From positions 1 through 64,000 of the forward strand of contig ONBG01000007.1 of assembly GCA_900316015.1 (NCBI GenBank): 64,000 nt of DNA, in the 5' to 3' direction. Of the stretch, positions 17,982-27,269 are shown in pieces. Origin of the DNA: an uncultured Prevotella sp. (GTDB lineage: Bacteria; Bacteroidota; Bacteroidia; Bacteroidales; Bacteroidaceae). Both the position numbers and the translations under genes were made by a program. The stretch's first letter is position 1. Each line of letters begins with the position of its first letter. The notes below the pieces were generated by a model. That model searched no databases. It saw only the letters and a program-made list of their open reading frames with translations, and was not told the origin of the DNA.

Positions 17982-20900
17982 ACTGTTTCTCTTATATTGG
18001 GTAGGGGTGACTCCGAACTCTTTTTGGAAACATTTCGAGAAATACCCCGAATTTGAGAACCCGACCATATACATGACCGAGGAAACAGAGAATTTACCTT
18101 GTGACAATAAAAGGGCTGCCTGCTTCATCCGTACATATCTGATAAATTCAACCGGCGACATACCTGTGTTCTGTTTTGTCTTACGGTATAGCAGCTTACT
18201 TCCTATGCCTATGGTCTCTTGAAGCTTGGTCACATTAAATTCAGAATCACTGATATGATCCTCTATTGCCTTCGTGATTTCTTGCATGAGTTTTTCATCT
18301 GCAGGGTCAATTTCTATTAATTGTGAATGCCGTTGGCTGTCATTGCCCTCTTCTTTCATGGCATCCGTTATCGGGAGTGATAGTTGCAACGTGATATCCT
18401 CTCCATTTTTAAAGATGGCTGTATGGGCTTTGTTGCGATCGGCATATTCTTTTACCCTGTACATATCTTGGGGAAGGTATTCTTGTTCATCGCCCAATTT
18501 AGAATAGCGTTGGAAGAAATGAGGCAGGGCATCATCTGCAACGCGAAACTTGTTGGAGGTCAATGACAATAGGATACATTTGCTTCCTTGATCTTGGCAA
18601 ATACTGAATGTTACCATCGCACCTTCTTCGCTATAAAGGATTACACTTCTGATAAAAATAAAGATCGTGGCATCCCATTCGATGATATTCACAGGATAGA
18701 AGATACTGTTGTCCCATTCGCCCATGTTAAGATTGATCTTCCGGCTTGAAGCTTCGTCCTTCATGCTCATCAAGACATTCTTGCTATAGTTGGCAATGTT
18801 GATGACGACAAGGTCACCTTTTTCTATATAGTCGTGCATCTTGCCCATGTCTAAAGCCTGTCGCACATTGGCATTGAGCAATGTCGTCTGCCATCCGATG
18901 GCTTCCAGTTCCTTCTGGTTTCCCTTCTCCATCAATCGTGCCAACCCACTCATGACATGCTCTAATCCTTTGTATAAGCGAGCTGAAAGGGAATTGTAGA
19001 AAGACATTTGTTTTTGTGATTCCTCCATGGCATGATGACGTGCTTCTCTTTCCTGCTTAACTCTCCTGCGGGCAAGATGGAGGTTAACGATGACTACGAG
19101 GATGGACACCAAAATGGCTAAGTAGCAAATCTTGGCCCACCAAGATAGGTACCATGGTGCCTCAATGGTGATGTCGAGCTTGTACACTTCATTCCCTGTG
19201 TCTCCGAAGCCATGAAGCCTGTTGATTTGCAATGTATAGTTACCATGGGGCAGACCATTGTAGACAATGGCATCTGACAAGTCAGGCAAGTCGTGCCATT
19301 GGTTATCGAATCCCTTTAGTTGATAAGCGTAAATGCCAGTTGCAGCCTCGTTAAGCGGAAAATCACTCAACATCATCCTTAAATTGTTATCATTATGCTT
19401 GAGATGAATTTCCTTGAGATTCATCACGCTTCCTTCTTTCGCATTGAAGGGACGCTCGTTCACGAATAGTTGTGACAAGATAAGATGCGGACTGGATTTG
19501 TAAGCACGTTCACCCCATTTTCTTGACAAAGTCATCATGCCATTATTGCCACCTATATAAACCAGATCGTTTTGCTTGTCATCATAGATGCAATTAGCCT
19601 TCATGCCCGGGATTCGCAGGGCACCTTTCCATTGTCCCTTGGAATAGATTGAGCATATCGAGGGTGTCAAGATCCATATCTCATCCTTTATGGCCACTAA
19701 GCCTACTATCCTTGCTTGCTGGATACTATTGTTGAAGGTAACTTTCCTGATGACTCTTCCTTTCTCATCATATTCTGACAATCCTTTTTGGGAAGCAGCC
19801 CAAAGGTGATGTTGGCTATCGAGTGCCATGTACTCGACTTGTCCTCTCATCATGACCTTGATGCTTCCCTTCTTCAGGTAGACCGATACCAAGCCTTGGT
19901 CTGTCCTTGCCCACAACTGATCGTGGTTAGCAATGATTTGCCATGCCGTGTGGATGTCATGCCCAAAATGGATTTTCTTTAAAGCCCTATAGTGGTAAGG
20001 AGCCTTTTCCAGTCCTTTGGCATCCACGGCATAAAGAGCATTGCCAATACCTGTCATCCATAGTTGTCCTTTAGAGTTTTCTATGATATCGTAAATCCAA
20101 GGGACATTAAGCCCAGTTTCCGGGTCGACGATCATCTTGGGTATGATCTTGCCATGTGCTTGATCATACAGTCCTATGCCTATATCTGTGCTTACCCACA
20201 CCCTATGATTGGAGTCTTCTGTGATGCACCGTACGTGATTGTGAGGCAGGGGATGATTGCTGTCATTTTGTCTGAACCAAATACTTCCTCCAACTTCCTT
20301 CATAGGATGACCTGGGAAAGACAGCCTTATCACTCCCCCAGATCCCCCGATCCACAAAGCGTGTCTCGAATCCCTGAAAAGGCATTGTATGTTATTGCCC
20401 CATGAGAGATGAGTAAGGTCGAACAACGATGTAAAAGAACAAACACCATGATTGTGCACGATGGACAATCCAAGGTCTGTAGCCAATATAATGTTATGGT
20501 CTTTATCCACGAACGAAGACCAGACAATATCATTGCCTATAGATGACGCTATACGCGAGTCGTGCACGTAGTGTCCAATAGAATTCTTATTATATGTATA
20601 CAATCCATCGTCTGACGAGATCAGCAGTCCTTCCTTATATTTTTCGAGATGTTTGATCACGATATTATTGAGCTTTGTTGGGGTCACATGATGGCGATAA
20701 GGGTCGTAAACAAACAATCCATGGAACGTGCCTAACCAGAAATGCCCTGTTTCCTCATCCCAATCGATGCTGCTGATCGCCTCAGCCCCAGATTCCTTGT
20801 CAATTCCAGGTAACTCCAGTTTTGTGCATACTCCTCTTGAGTAATAGTAGAGACCTCTTAGCGTGCCAATGTACAAGCCTTTGCCAGCATTGAAAAGGCA

Positions 20901-21383
20901 AAAAATATCCTTTGGGAGTGAAGAAAGGAGTTTTAGCTTTCCTTGATGATACAGATAAAGTCCTTCATGCCCACCGACAAATATCTTGGGCATTCCATTC
21001 ATGGTTGGGGCATATGCAATGGTCCTGATGTCTGTAGCCTTGCTCCCATTGATCTGATGTGTTTTCCTTGTTTTCCTGTCGTAATAGAAAAGTCCATTTT
21101 TACCTCCCATGAGCACCTCATGGCTTCCAGGATTGAATGATAGAGAATAAAAGAGTTGGGATGAAGCGGAATCCGTTAGTGGGGTAAACCTATAGCCATC
21201 GAAGGTACATAATCCTTTTGACGTTGCCAACCAGTGCAAGCCATTTTCGTCTTGAACAACGTCGTACACGGGTCCCATCTCATTTAGGCTCTGGTTGTCA
21301 AAGCAGAAAGGATATAAGGATTGCGCATGTACTGATAACAGGGTCAGCAGCGCAAGGGTTAGAAGGCTGATTGTTCTTTCCAA
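17979..21383 (-). CDS. Propeller-sensor/AraC membrane regulator: hybrid two-component layout without kinase motifs or receiver
   Basis: About 1134 residues. No ATG precedes the signal peptide; a TTG at 21383 (reading MERTISLLTLALLTLLSVHAQ) is chosen because the -7 box at 21411-21418 covers the only other candidate, a TTG at 21413. The periplasmic part (about 25-640) holds two propeller-type Reg_prop repeat sets (VVQDENGLHWLATSKGL), then a Y_Y_Y domain and one membrane helix (about 750-772). The cytoplasmic part aligns with a HisKA/HATPase core, but the His-box is replaced by NSLSARLYKGL and no N-box or G-boxes remain. There is no receiver domain: some 25 residues link the dead kinase to an AraC-type HTH (about 1020-1134, VGFSNSGYFSKCFQKEFG). 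It probably senses galactan oligosaccharides and controls the flanking operons. Confidence 0.85.
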   Translation of the reverse strand: MERTISLLTLALLTLLSVHAQSLYPFCFDNQSLNEMGPVYDVVQDENGLHWLATSKGLCTFDGYRFTPLTDSASSQLFYSLSFNPGSHEVLMGGKNGLFYYDRKTRKTHQINGSKATDIRTIAYAPTMNGMPKIFVGGHEGLYLYHQGKLKLLSSLPKDIFCLFNAGKGLYIGTLRGLYYYSRGVCTKLELPGIDKESGAEAISSIDWDEETGHFWLGTFHGLFVYDPYRHHVTPTKLNNIVIKHLEKYKEGLLISSDDGLYTYNKNSIGHYVHDSRIASSIGNDIVWSSFVDKDHNIILATDLGLSIVHNHGVCSFTSLFDLTHLSWGNNIQCLFRDSRHALWIGGSGGVIRLSFPGHPMKEVGGSIWFRQNDSNHPLPHNHVRCITEDSNHRVWVSTDIGIGLYDQAHGKIIPKMIVDPETGLNVPWIYDIIENSKGQLWMTGIGNALYAVDAKGLEKAPYHYRALKKIHFGHDIHTAWQIIANHDQLWARTDQGLVSVYLKKGSIKVMMRGQVEYMALDSQHHLWAASQKGLSEYDEKGRVIRKVTFNNSIQQARIVGLVAIKDEIWILTPSICSIYSKGQWKGALRIPGMKANCIYDDKQNDLVYIGGNNGMMTLSRKWGERAYKSSPHLILSQLFVNERPFNAKEGSVMNLKEIHLKHNDNNLRMMLSDFPLNEAATGIYAYQLKGFDNQWHDLPDLSDAIVYNGLPHGNYTLQINRLHGFGDTGNEVYKLDITIEAPWYLSWWAKICYLAILVSILVVIVNLHLARRRVKQEREARHHAMEESQKQMSFYNSLSARLYKGLEHVMSGLARLMEKGNQKELEAIGWQTTLLNANVRQALDMGKMHDYIEKGDLVVINIANYSKNVLMSMKDEASSRKINLNMGEWDNSIFYPVNIIEWDATIFIFIRSVILYSEEGAMVTFSICQDQGSKCILLSLTSNKFRVADDALPHFFQRYSKLGDEQEYLPQDMYRVKEYADRNKAHTAIFKNGEDITLQLSLPITDAMKEEGNDSQRHSQLIEIDPADEKLMQEITKAIEDHISDSEFNVTKLQETIGIGSKLLYRKTKQNTGMSPVEFIRYVRMKQAALLLSQGKFSVSSVMYMVGFSNSGYFSKCFQKEFGVTPTQYKRNS

Positions 21384-21410
21384 GGTTCGTTTTTTTTTGT
21401 TTGCTGAATG

Positions 21411-21443
21411 CAAATATAGTTTTTTTATCCCATGATTGGCAAA
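21411..21443 (-). promoter_or_regulatory. Promoter of the propeller/AraC regulator
   Basis: On the minus strand, TTTG (21443-21440), a 21-bp spacer and TATATTTG (21418-21411). This is a full consensus match, so the regulator is probably made constitutively. It also excludes the TTG at 21413 as a start, because that codon lies inside the -7 box. Confidence 0.8.
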
Positions 21444-21525
21444 AAACGGTCAGAAAAAGCAGACAAAAGTCCATTATGTATCTTTAATTGTCTTATTTGT
21501 AGTATACGGTTCGATCAGAAATTCG

Positions 21526-21533
21526 TATTTTTG
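21526..21533 (+). promoter_or_regulatory. -7 box of the GH35 gene
   Basis: TATTTTTG matches TAnnTTTG, with no TTTG at the right distance upstream. Transcription would start about 20 bp before the ATG at 21559. As with the susC operon, the weak -33 suggests activation by the divergently encoded regulator. Confidence 0.6.
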
Positions 21534-21558
21534 TAGTCGTACAAACCAAGTTATTAAC

Positions 21559-23910
21559 ATGAAATCAAGTATCCTTTTAGCAGCATTCATTGCATTGGTG
21601 TCACCAATGAGAGCTCAGCAGGTTTATTCTCTCAATGAACCATCAGTCACAGCAGACCAAGACCAAGGACCTTTTTATATATCAGGAAAAGGTGTCCAAG
21701 GAGAGTCCCTCTCGGCCAATCGATTTTATCTCATGCGAAATGGGATCCCTTTTATTCCCGTGATGGGAGAGTTTCACTATTGTCGTTATCCCAATTCCCA
21801 ATGGAAAGAACAACTACTAAAATTGAAAGCGGGAGGAGTCAACATCGTCTCTACCTATGTGTTTTGGAACATCCATGAACCCTCTGAGGGGCATTTCGTA
21901 TGGTCGAATGATCTTGACCTCCGCCGTTTTATACAATTATGCCAAGAGCTTGACCTCCAGGTGATCGTGCGCATAGGGCCTTTTGATCATGGGGAAATCC
22001 GAAATGGAGGATTACCTGATTGGCTTTATACGAAACCTGTCGACGTGCGTAGCAATGATCCTATTTATTTAAGTTATGCGCATAAACTATTCCGGGAGAT
22101 AGCCAAGCAATTGAAGGGATTGTACTTTAAAGATGGTGGTCCCATCATAGGGATCCAGATTGAGAATGAACATCAGCATGCAGCCGCCAGTTGGTCGTTG
22201 TCTTATATGGGAAAATCGGAATATACATCGGCCAGTTATGACAAGGAATTAGCTCATTTGCAGATCACCAAAGATGAACGCAAGAACAGAATGTCAAAAT
22301 TAGGCGACCAACACATGCTCACTTTGTTGGAAATGGCAAAGCAAGAAGGAATGGACGTGCCTATCTATACTGCAACGGGCTGGGGCAATGCAGCTACCTT
22401 AGGCTACCATGGACTACCCGTCATGGCAGCCTATCCTTATGCGACGTGGACCGATATTACACAGATGAGTCCATATTGCCTGTTCACAGATCTACGGAAG
22501 GTCCCAGATTATTCTCCCACAAGATTCAATCCCCAGGATTTTCCTTCCATCTATGCTGAGATGGGGTGTGGCATACAAATGGGCTATGACCGTCGTCCTA
22601 TCGTATACCCAAGTGGCGTGTATACGATGCTTCTTAGGTCACTCGGCAGTGGCAGCAATGGCTTTGGCTATTACATGTATCAAGGAGGCTCGACGCCAAA
22701 GATGGAGGGAGGCACAAGCTATTATGCGGAAGGAGATGGATTTCTTCCTCGTATCTCTTATGATTTCCAGGCACCTCTTGCAGAGAATGGGCAAGTTCGG
22801 GAGAGCTACCGTAGGTTGCGCCTGATCCACCATTTCCTCAATGATTTCGGGGCGGACATTGCTCCTATGCGAACGGTATTGCCCGAAAGTTATGACACGA
22901 TCGCTGCCAATAACCGTGACCAATTGCGATATGCCGCGCGCATGAAGGATGGAAGGGGTTATCTCTTCTTGATCAACTACCAAGACCATGATTCCTTGCG
23001 CCATGACATGAATGGCATTCGCCTCAAGTTGAATCTCCAACATGAAACTCTCTATATCCCCCAAAAGAGTTCTTTCTCTCTGCCAAAAAATACGGATATC
23101 ATCATGCCTTTTAATTTGCAGATGGGCGGTGCTCTGATGAAATACGCCACAGCACAATTGCTGATGAAAGTAAGAAATGGTCATGAAGATCATTATTTCT
23201 TCTTTGTGCCAGAAGGAATGCATGCGGAATACCTTTTTGATGCCTCTTCTGTGAAAGGAAAGAACTTTTTTGTGCCGGTAGCGGGGCTGAACAGTACCTT
23301 TATAGTACATGTCAAGAATGGCAAAGATATTAGGGTTACTACGCTCACAGAAAGACAAGCACTTGACGCAACGAAAGTTGATGGGCACTTGCTGATCAGT
23401 AGTGCGACCGTATTGCCGCACAAAAAAGAGGGGGCTACTTTGCTTAATGTGGGTAATTCGCAATTTGACTATGTCCTTTATCCTTCGAAGAAAGGTCTGC
23501 GAACTCAGTATGTTCATGTGGAACCTGTGAAGCCACAGTATGAGTTGAAAGAATATGGAGGTCAGAATCTAATGACAGTTCACTTTCGCGATACAATTGA
23601 TCATCCACAGGTGCATGAGTATTTCCTGAATGTCGATTACATTGCAGACGTGGCAATGGCATTTTTAGGCAATCAACTCATCGACGATGACTTCTGGCAT
23701 GCTCGCACATGGACAATCGCATTGAATCGTTTCAAGTCTCTTCTGGACCATGAAGATATGACGATACGCCTACGACCTCTTCAAGCTGGTCATCCTTGCT
23801 TAAAAAGCATGCCTGTTAGCATGAGACCAGATTTCAGTTCTTCCCATCAGATTTGTGAAGTGAGGCAGATCCAGGTTGTTCCCGAATATCAAGCGGAAAT
23901 AAAATGGTAG
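21559..23910 (+). CDS. GH35 beta-galactosidase
   Basis: 783 residues from MKSSILLAAFIALVSPMRAQ, a signal peptide. A start 41 codons earlier is excluded because it would precede the promoter. The GH35 barrel shows the usual run: NGIPFIPVMGEFHYCRYP, STYVFWNIHEPSEG, RIGPFDHGEIRNGGLPDWL, the acid/base Glu204 in GIQIENEHQ and the nucleophile Glu334 in IYAEMGCG. GH35 enzymes remove terminal beta-linked galactose (EC 3.2.1.23). Next to a GH53 endo-galactanase this enzyme would finish the breakdown of imported galacto-oligosaccharides, most likely in the periplasm. The gene diverges from the regulator gene. The last 250 residues are beta-rich accessory domains. Confidence 0.92.
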   Translation: MKSSILLAAFIALVSPMRAQQVYSLNEPSVTADQDQGPFYISGKGVQGESLSANRFYLMRNGIPFIPVMGEFHYCRYPNSQWKEQLLKLKAGGVNIVSTYVFWNIHEPSEGHFVWSNDLDLRRFIQLCQELDLQVIVRIGPFDHGEIRNGGLPDWLYTKPVDVRSNDPIYLSYAHKLFREIAKQLKGLYFKDGGPIIGIQIENEHQHAAASWSLSYMGKSEYTSASYDKELAHLQITKDERKNRMSKLGDQHMLTLLEMAKQEGMDVPIYTATGWGNAATLGYHGLPVMAAYPYATWTDITQMSPYCLFTDLRKVPDYSPTRFNPQDFPSIYAEMGCGIQMGYDRRPIVYPSGVYTMLLRSLGSGSNGFGYYMYQGGSTPKMEGGTSYYAEGDGFLPRISYDFQAPLAENGQVRESYRRLRLIHHFLNDFGADIAPMRTVLPESYDTIAANNRDQLRYAARMKDGRGYLFLINYQDHDSLRHDMNGIRLKLNLQHETLYIPQKSSFSLPKNTDIIMPFNLQMGGALMKYATAQLLMKVRNGHEDHYFFFVPEGMHAEYLFDASSVKGKNFFVPVAGLNSTFIVHVKNGKDIRVTTLTERQALDATKVDGHLLISSATVLPHKKEGATLLNVGNSQFDYVLYPSKKGLRTQYVHVEPVKPQYELKEYGGQNLMTVHFRDTIDHPQVHEYFLNVDYIADVAMAFLGNQLIDDDFWHARTWTIALNRFKSLLDHEDMTIRLRPLQAGHPCLKSMPVSMRPDFSSSHQICEVRQIQVVPEYQAEIKW

Positions 23911-23943
23911 CTCACGCCAAGTGTAGTATCTTGGCGTAAGCTA
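23908..23943. terminator. Hairpin between GH35 and the basic secreted protein gene
   Basis: ACGCCAAG (23914-23921) pairs with CTTGGCGT (23930-23937), extended outward by a TAGCT/AGCTA stem. It begins at the GH35 stop codon and serves converging transcripts. There is no strong T tract. Confidence 0.55.
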
Positions 23944-23961
23944 TGCTAAGGGGAGACAGTG

Positions 23962-24600
23962 TTACCAGCCGCCGTGTCGCCTTTCCATCTCACGTTCCAT
24001 ATGCCGCTCGCCAAAGCCCCTTTTCTGTGGGCCTCGGTCCATCCTTCGTTCCATATGGCGTTTCCCAAAGTCTCTTTTCATCGGGCGTCCCTCCATTCTT
24101 CGTTCCATGGGTCGCCCTTTGAATACACTTCTCGGAGGTGCGATGGGTCTCCCAAAATCACGTCCTGCATAATAGCTGTGCACGTGAAGGTTCCTTCCAC
24201 CGCGGTAATGAACCCATACCGTAGGACGATCGCGGTAATAGAAATGTGGGTCGGCATAGCGGGCGTAAATATGGAGATGCCATCCACTTCTCCAGAATAT
24301 AGGGCGATAGAAATATGATGCAGCGGTATAGAGCCCCCATTGATAGGCATCAAGAACATATCTTAGGTCGGAATTGCGCCGTCTCCAATAGGGTCCGAAT
24401 ACATCATGTCGGCTTTCCATGCTCCGCAGGTAATCAAGATTGATCTCGTATGCGGCATTGTATTGCGCATCATTCAATCCAAGTTCGTAAGCCATTTTAT
24501 CAGTCAGGAACAGGGCTTCGCGGCGAGCCTCCGGATAACTCATGGCTGAGGCAGAGATGGCTATCGTCATCAAGACTGCCCATGTCATTATCTTTTTCAT
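23962..24600 (-). CDS. Small secreted protein with Arg/Met-rich C-terminal repeats
   Basis: 212 residues from MKKIMTWAVLMTIAIS, a signal peptide cut near ASA. Residues of about 25-90 form an alpha-helical segment (EARREALFLTDKMAYELGL, NAAYEINLDYL). The middle is rich in Tyr/His/Arg (YRDRPTVWVHYRGG). The last 70 residues are a strongly basic repeat of GRPMERRMEG / GKRHMERRMD / GERHMEREME type, ending RHGGW. No family is recognised with confidence. Such basic, low-complexity secreted proteins could bind nucleic acid, anionic glycan or metal, but nothing here proves it. A -7-like box (GATATTTG, minus strand, 24652-24645) is off consensus by one base. Confidence 0.7.
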   Translation of the reverse strand: MKKIMTWAVLMTIAISASAMSYPEARREALFLTDKMAYELGLNDAQYNAAYEINLDYLRSMESRHDVFGPYWRRRNSDLRYVLDAYQWGLYTAASYFYRPIFWRSGWHLHIYARYADPHFYYRDRPTVWVHYRGGRNLHVHSYYAGRDFGRPIAPPRSVFKGRPMERRMEGRPMKRDFGKRHMERRMDRGPQKRGFGERHMEREMERRHGGW

Positions 24601-24896
24601 ATTCGGGTTGTTTAAATGGTTATACTTTCTTCCTTTACTTGTTGCAAATATCGTAAGAAAACCATATGAACCCAAAGGAATCTACCTAAACATCTGATGG
24701 GGTTTCCCTATTGACGGTCGGGAATTTCCCCTAATCCCATCTGATAGACCCGGACAGGGCAACATTCGGCAATTTCGATGGCGACCCTTTCATTTTGAAG
24801 GAGGATAATAAAAAACGGGACACAACTTCACAGCCATGCCCCGCAGCAAACTTAAACAACCAATAAAAGAAATAGATTGTCTAATATTCTTGTATT

Positions 24897-27086
24897 TTAT
24901 CTGATGAAGAGTAATTCGCGATATTTCGGAAGTGTCCACAACTCATCGGCCACCACTAATTCAAGCTTATCAATTTGATAGCGGATCTCTGCCATCTTTG
25001 GCTCTACGGTATCATGATAAGCGATAGCCTTCTCATGCACGCTTTCGATCTTATTGGCTACTTTCCTTGCAGCAATCAACTCTTCCACGCCCGTCTCAAT
25101 GATTTGTGTGCGTTCTGCAATCTCCTCAATGATCTTCACGTTGCGAGAGGTCAGGTTGGCAGCCTTCTCCTTGGGGAAGATGTCGTACATGCTTTGTACG
25201 TTCTTAGCCAACTGGCTCTGATAGTGTGTAGCAACAGGAATGATATGGTTCATGGAGAGATCACCCATCACGCGAGCCTCAATCTGGATTTTCTTGGTAT
25301 AGGTCTCCCATTTTACCTCATTCCTTGCCTCCAACTCGTATTTCTTCAAGACATCCATCGACTCGAACATCTTAATAGAATCTGGATCGAGATAGCGCTC
25401 GAAGATCTTGGGACAAGATTTCTCGCAGTCAAGTCCACGTTTCTCGGCTTCTACTACCCACTCATCGCTATAACCGTTTCCGTCGAAATGGATAGGCTTG
25501 CAAGTCTTGATATCATCACGGATGACATCGAGGATCGCACTGTTTTTCTCCTCACCTTTGACGATCAGGGCATCAACGCGATTCTTGAAATTGGTCAGTG
25601 CCTCGGCAACGGCAGTGTTGAGTACGATCATGGCTGCAGCGCAGTTTGCCTCAGAACCAACGGCACGGAACTCGAATCGGTTTCCTGTGAAGGCGAATGG
25701 AGAGGTACGGTTACGGTCGGTATTGTCGATCTTCAGCTCGGGGATCTCAGGGATGTTCATCTTCATGCCCTGTTTGCCTTCCAGGGTGAAGAGATCCTTC
25801 TTGTCAGATTTTTCAATGTGCTCGAGAAGGTCGGAAACTTGCTTGCCAAGGAAGGAAGATATGATGGCTGGTGGTGCCTCGTTAGCACCTAAGCGGTGTG
25901 CGTTGCCTGCACTCATGATAGAAGCCTTGAGCAGACCATTGTGCTTATATACGGCCATCAGTGTCTCGACAATGAAAACAACGAATCGCAGGTTGTCCTC
26001 TGGTGTCTTGCCAGGACCATGCAGAAGAATGCCTGTGTCTGTTGACAATGACCAGTTGTTGTGCTTGCCAGAACCATTAATGCCATCGAAAGGCTTTTCA
26101 TGCAACAAGGCGCGGAAGCCATGCTTGCGCGCTACCTTTTTCATCAATGACATCAGTAACATATTATGATCGACAGCAAGGTTTGTCTCTTCGAAGATTG
26201 GAGCTACCTCAAACTGGTTGGGAGCTACCTCGTTGTGACGTGTCTTGCATGGAATGCCGAGCTCTAAGGCCTGGATTTCCAAATCCTTCATGAATGCCTG
26301 AACGCGCTCAGGGATGGTACCGAAATAATGATCGTCCATCTGCTGGTTCTTAGCAGAGTCGTGTCCCATCAAGGTACGACCTGTCAGCATCAAGTCAGGG
26401 CGTGCAGAATACAAGTCTTCGTCAACGAGGAAGTACTCCTGCTCCCATCCTAAGTTACTTTGTACCTTCTTGACATTTGGATAGAAATAATGGCATACAT
26501 CCGTTGCTGCAACATTAACTGCATGCAAGGCGCGGAGCAATGGCGCTTTATAGTCGAGGGCCTCACCCGTGTAGGAAATGAAGACTGTTGGGATGCAAAG
26601 GGTATCGTCCATGATGAAGACAGGCGATGTCGGATCCCAGGCAGAATATCCACGAGCCTCAAAGGTATTGCGGATTCCTCCTGAAGGGAAAGAACTGGCG
26701 TCTGGTTCCTGCTGTACGAGCAGCTTACCGCTGAAATCCTCGATCATTCCACCTTTTCCGTCATGCTCGATGAAGGCATCATGTTTCTCGGCTGTTCCTT
26801 CTGTCAAGGGCTGGAACCAGTGAGTATAGTGGGTTACGCCATTCTCGTCAGCCCATTGCTTCATGCCTTTTGCCACAGCATCGGCGATGGAACGGTCTAA
26901 GCGGGCACCGTTATCGATCACGTCGATCAGCTTTTCATACACATCCCGTGGAAGATATTTGTACATCTTGGCACGGTTGAAGGTGTTTTTACCAAAATAC
27001 TCGGATGGCCGCTCTACAGGAGCAATCACTTCCAGAGGTTTTTTCTTGAATGCCTCTGCCACAACCTCAAATCTTAAATTTGCCAT
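24897..27086 (-). CDS. glnN: Type III glutamine synthetase
   Basis: 729 residues, the GSIII size (types I and II are about 350-470). It makes glutamine from glutamate, ammonia and ATP as a cytoplasmic homododecamer. Family signatures run in order: NTFNRAKMYKYLP near residue 33, THYTHWFQPLTEG with the GSIII N-terminal domain, EQEYFLVDEDLY (metal Glu), GIPCKTRHNEVAPNQFEVAP, HEKPFDGINGSGKHNNWS (ATP/glutamate site) and RFEFRAVGSEANCA. GSIII lacks the adenylylation site of GSI-beta. The gene stands alone behind a 183-bp spacer, downstream of dapF-dapL and close to the glnB-amt-asnB-amt genes, in a nitrogen-assimilation cluster. Confidence 0.96.
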   Translation of the reverse strand: MANLRFEVVAEAFKKKPLEVIAPVERPSEYFGKNTFNRAKMYKYLPRDVYEKLIDVIDNGARLDRSIADAVAKGMKQWADENGVTHYTHWFQPLTEGTAEKHDAFIEHDGKGGMIEDFSGKLLVQQEPDASSFPSGGIRNTFEARGYSAWDPTSPVFIMDDTLCIPTVFISYTGEALDYKAPLLRALHAVNVAATDVCHYFYPNVKKVQSNLGWEQEYFLVDEDLYSARPDLMLTGRTLMGHDSAKNQQMDDHYFGTIPERVQAFMKDLEIQALELGIPCKTRHNEVAPNQFEVAPIFEETNLAVDHNMLLMSLMKKVARKHGFRALLHEKPFDGINGSGKHNNWSLSTDTGILLHGPGKTPEDNLRFVVFIVETLMAVYKHNGLLKASIMSAGNAHRLGANEAPPAIISSFLGKQVSDLLEHIEKSDKKDLFTLEGKQGMKMNIPEIPELKIDNTDRNRTSPFAFTGNRFEFRAVGSEANCAAAMIVLNTAVAEALTNFKNRVDALIVKGEEKNSAILDVIRDDIKTCKPIHFDGNGYSDEWVVEAEKRGLDCEKSCPKIFERYLDPDSIKMFESMDVLKKYELEARNEVKWETYTKKIQIEARVMGDLSMNHIIPVATHYQSQLAKNVQSMYDIFPKEKAANLTSRNVKIIEEIAERTQIIETGVEELIAARKVANKIESVHEKAIAYHDTVEPKMAEIRYQIDKLELVVADELWTLPKYRELLFIR

Positions 27087-27191
27087 TGTCGTAATCTTTT
27101 ATTGTTTAAACTATTAAATACTTGTATCCTATTAAATGCTTAAGTTTGCTGCGGGTGGTGAGATGTTTGTCCCAACATCATCTTGCCTTTG

Positions 27192-27199
27192 CAAAGGTA
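27192..27199 (-). promoter_or_regulatory. -7 box of glnN
   Basis: TACCTTTG on the minus strand matches TAnnTTTG; no TTTG is seen at the -33 distance. It implies a leader of about 100 nt before the glnN start. The TTGAAAG/CTTTCAA motif found at glnB and gltB is absent here. Confidence 0.6.
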
Positions 27200-27269
27200 G
27201 CATTTTTTATATTGATATGGACCCCCAGAAGGGATTTTTTGTGTTTGTGCCGTTGTGAATGGCTTGTTT

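Noticed and set aside
22639..23517. 292-codon minus-strand frame within the GH35 gene
   Set aside because: Antisense shadow; the plus strand has intact catalytic motifs.
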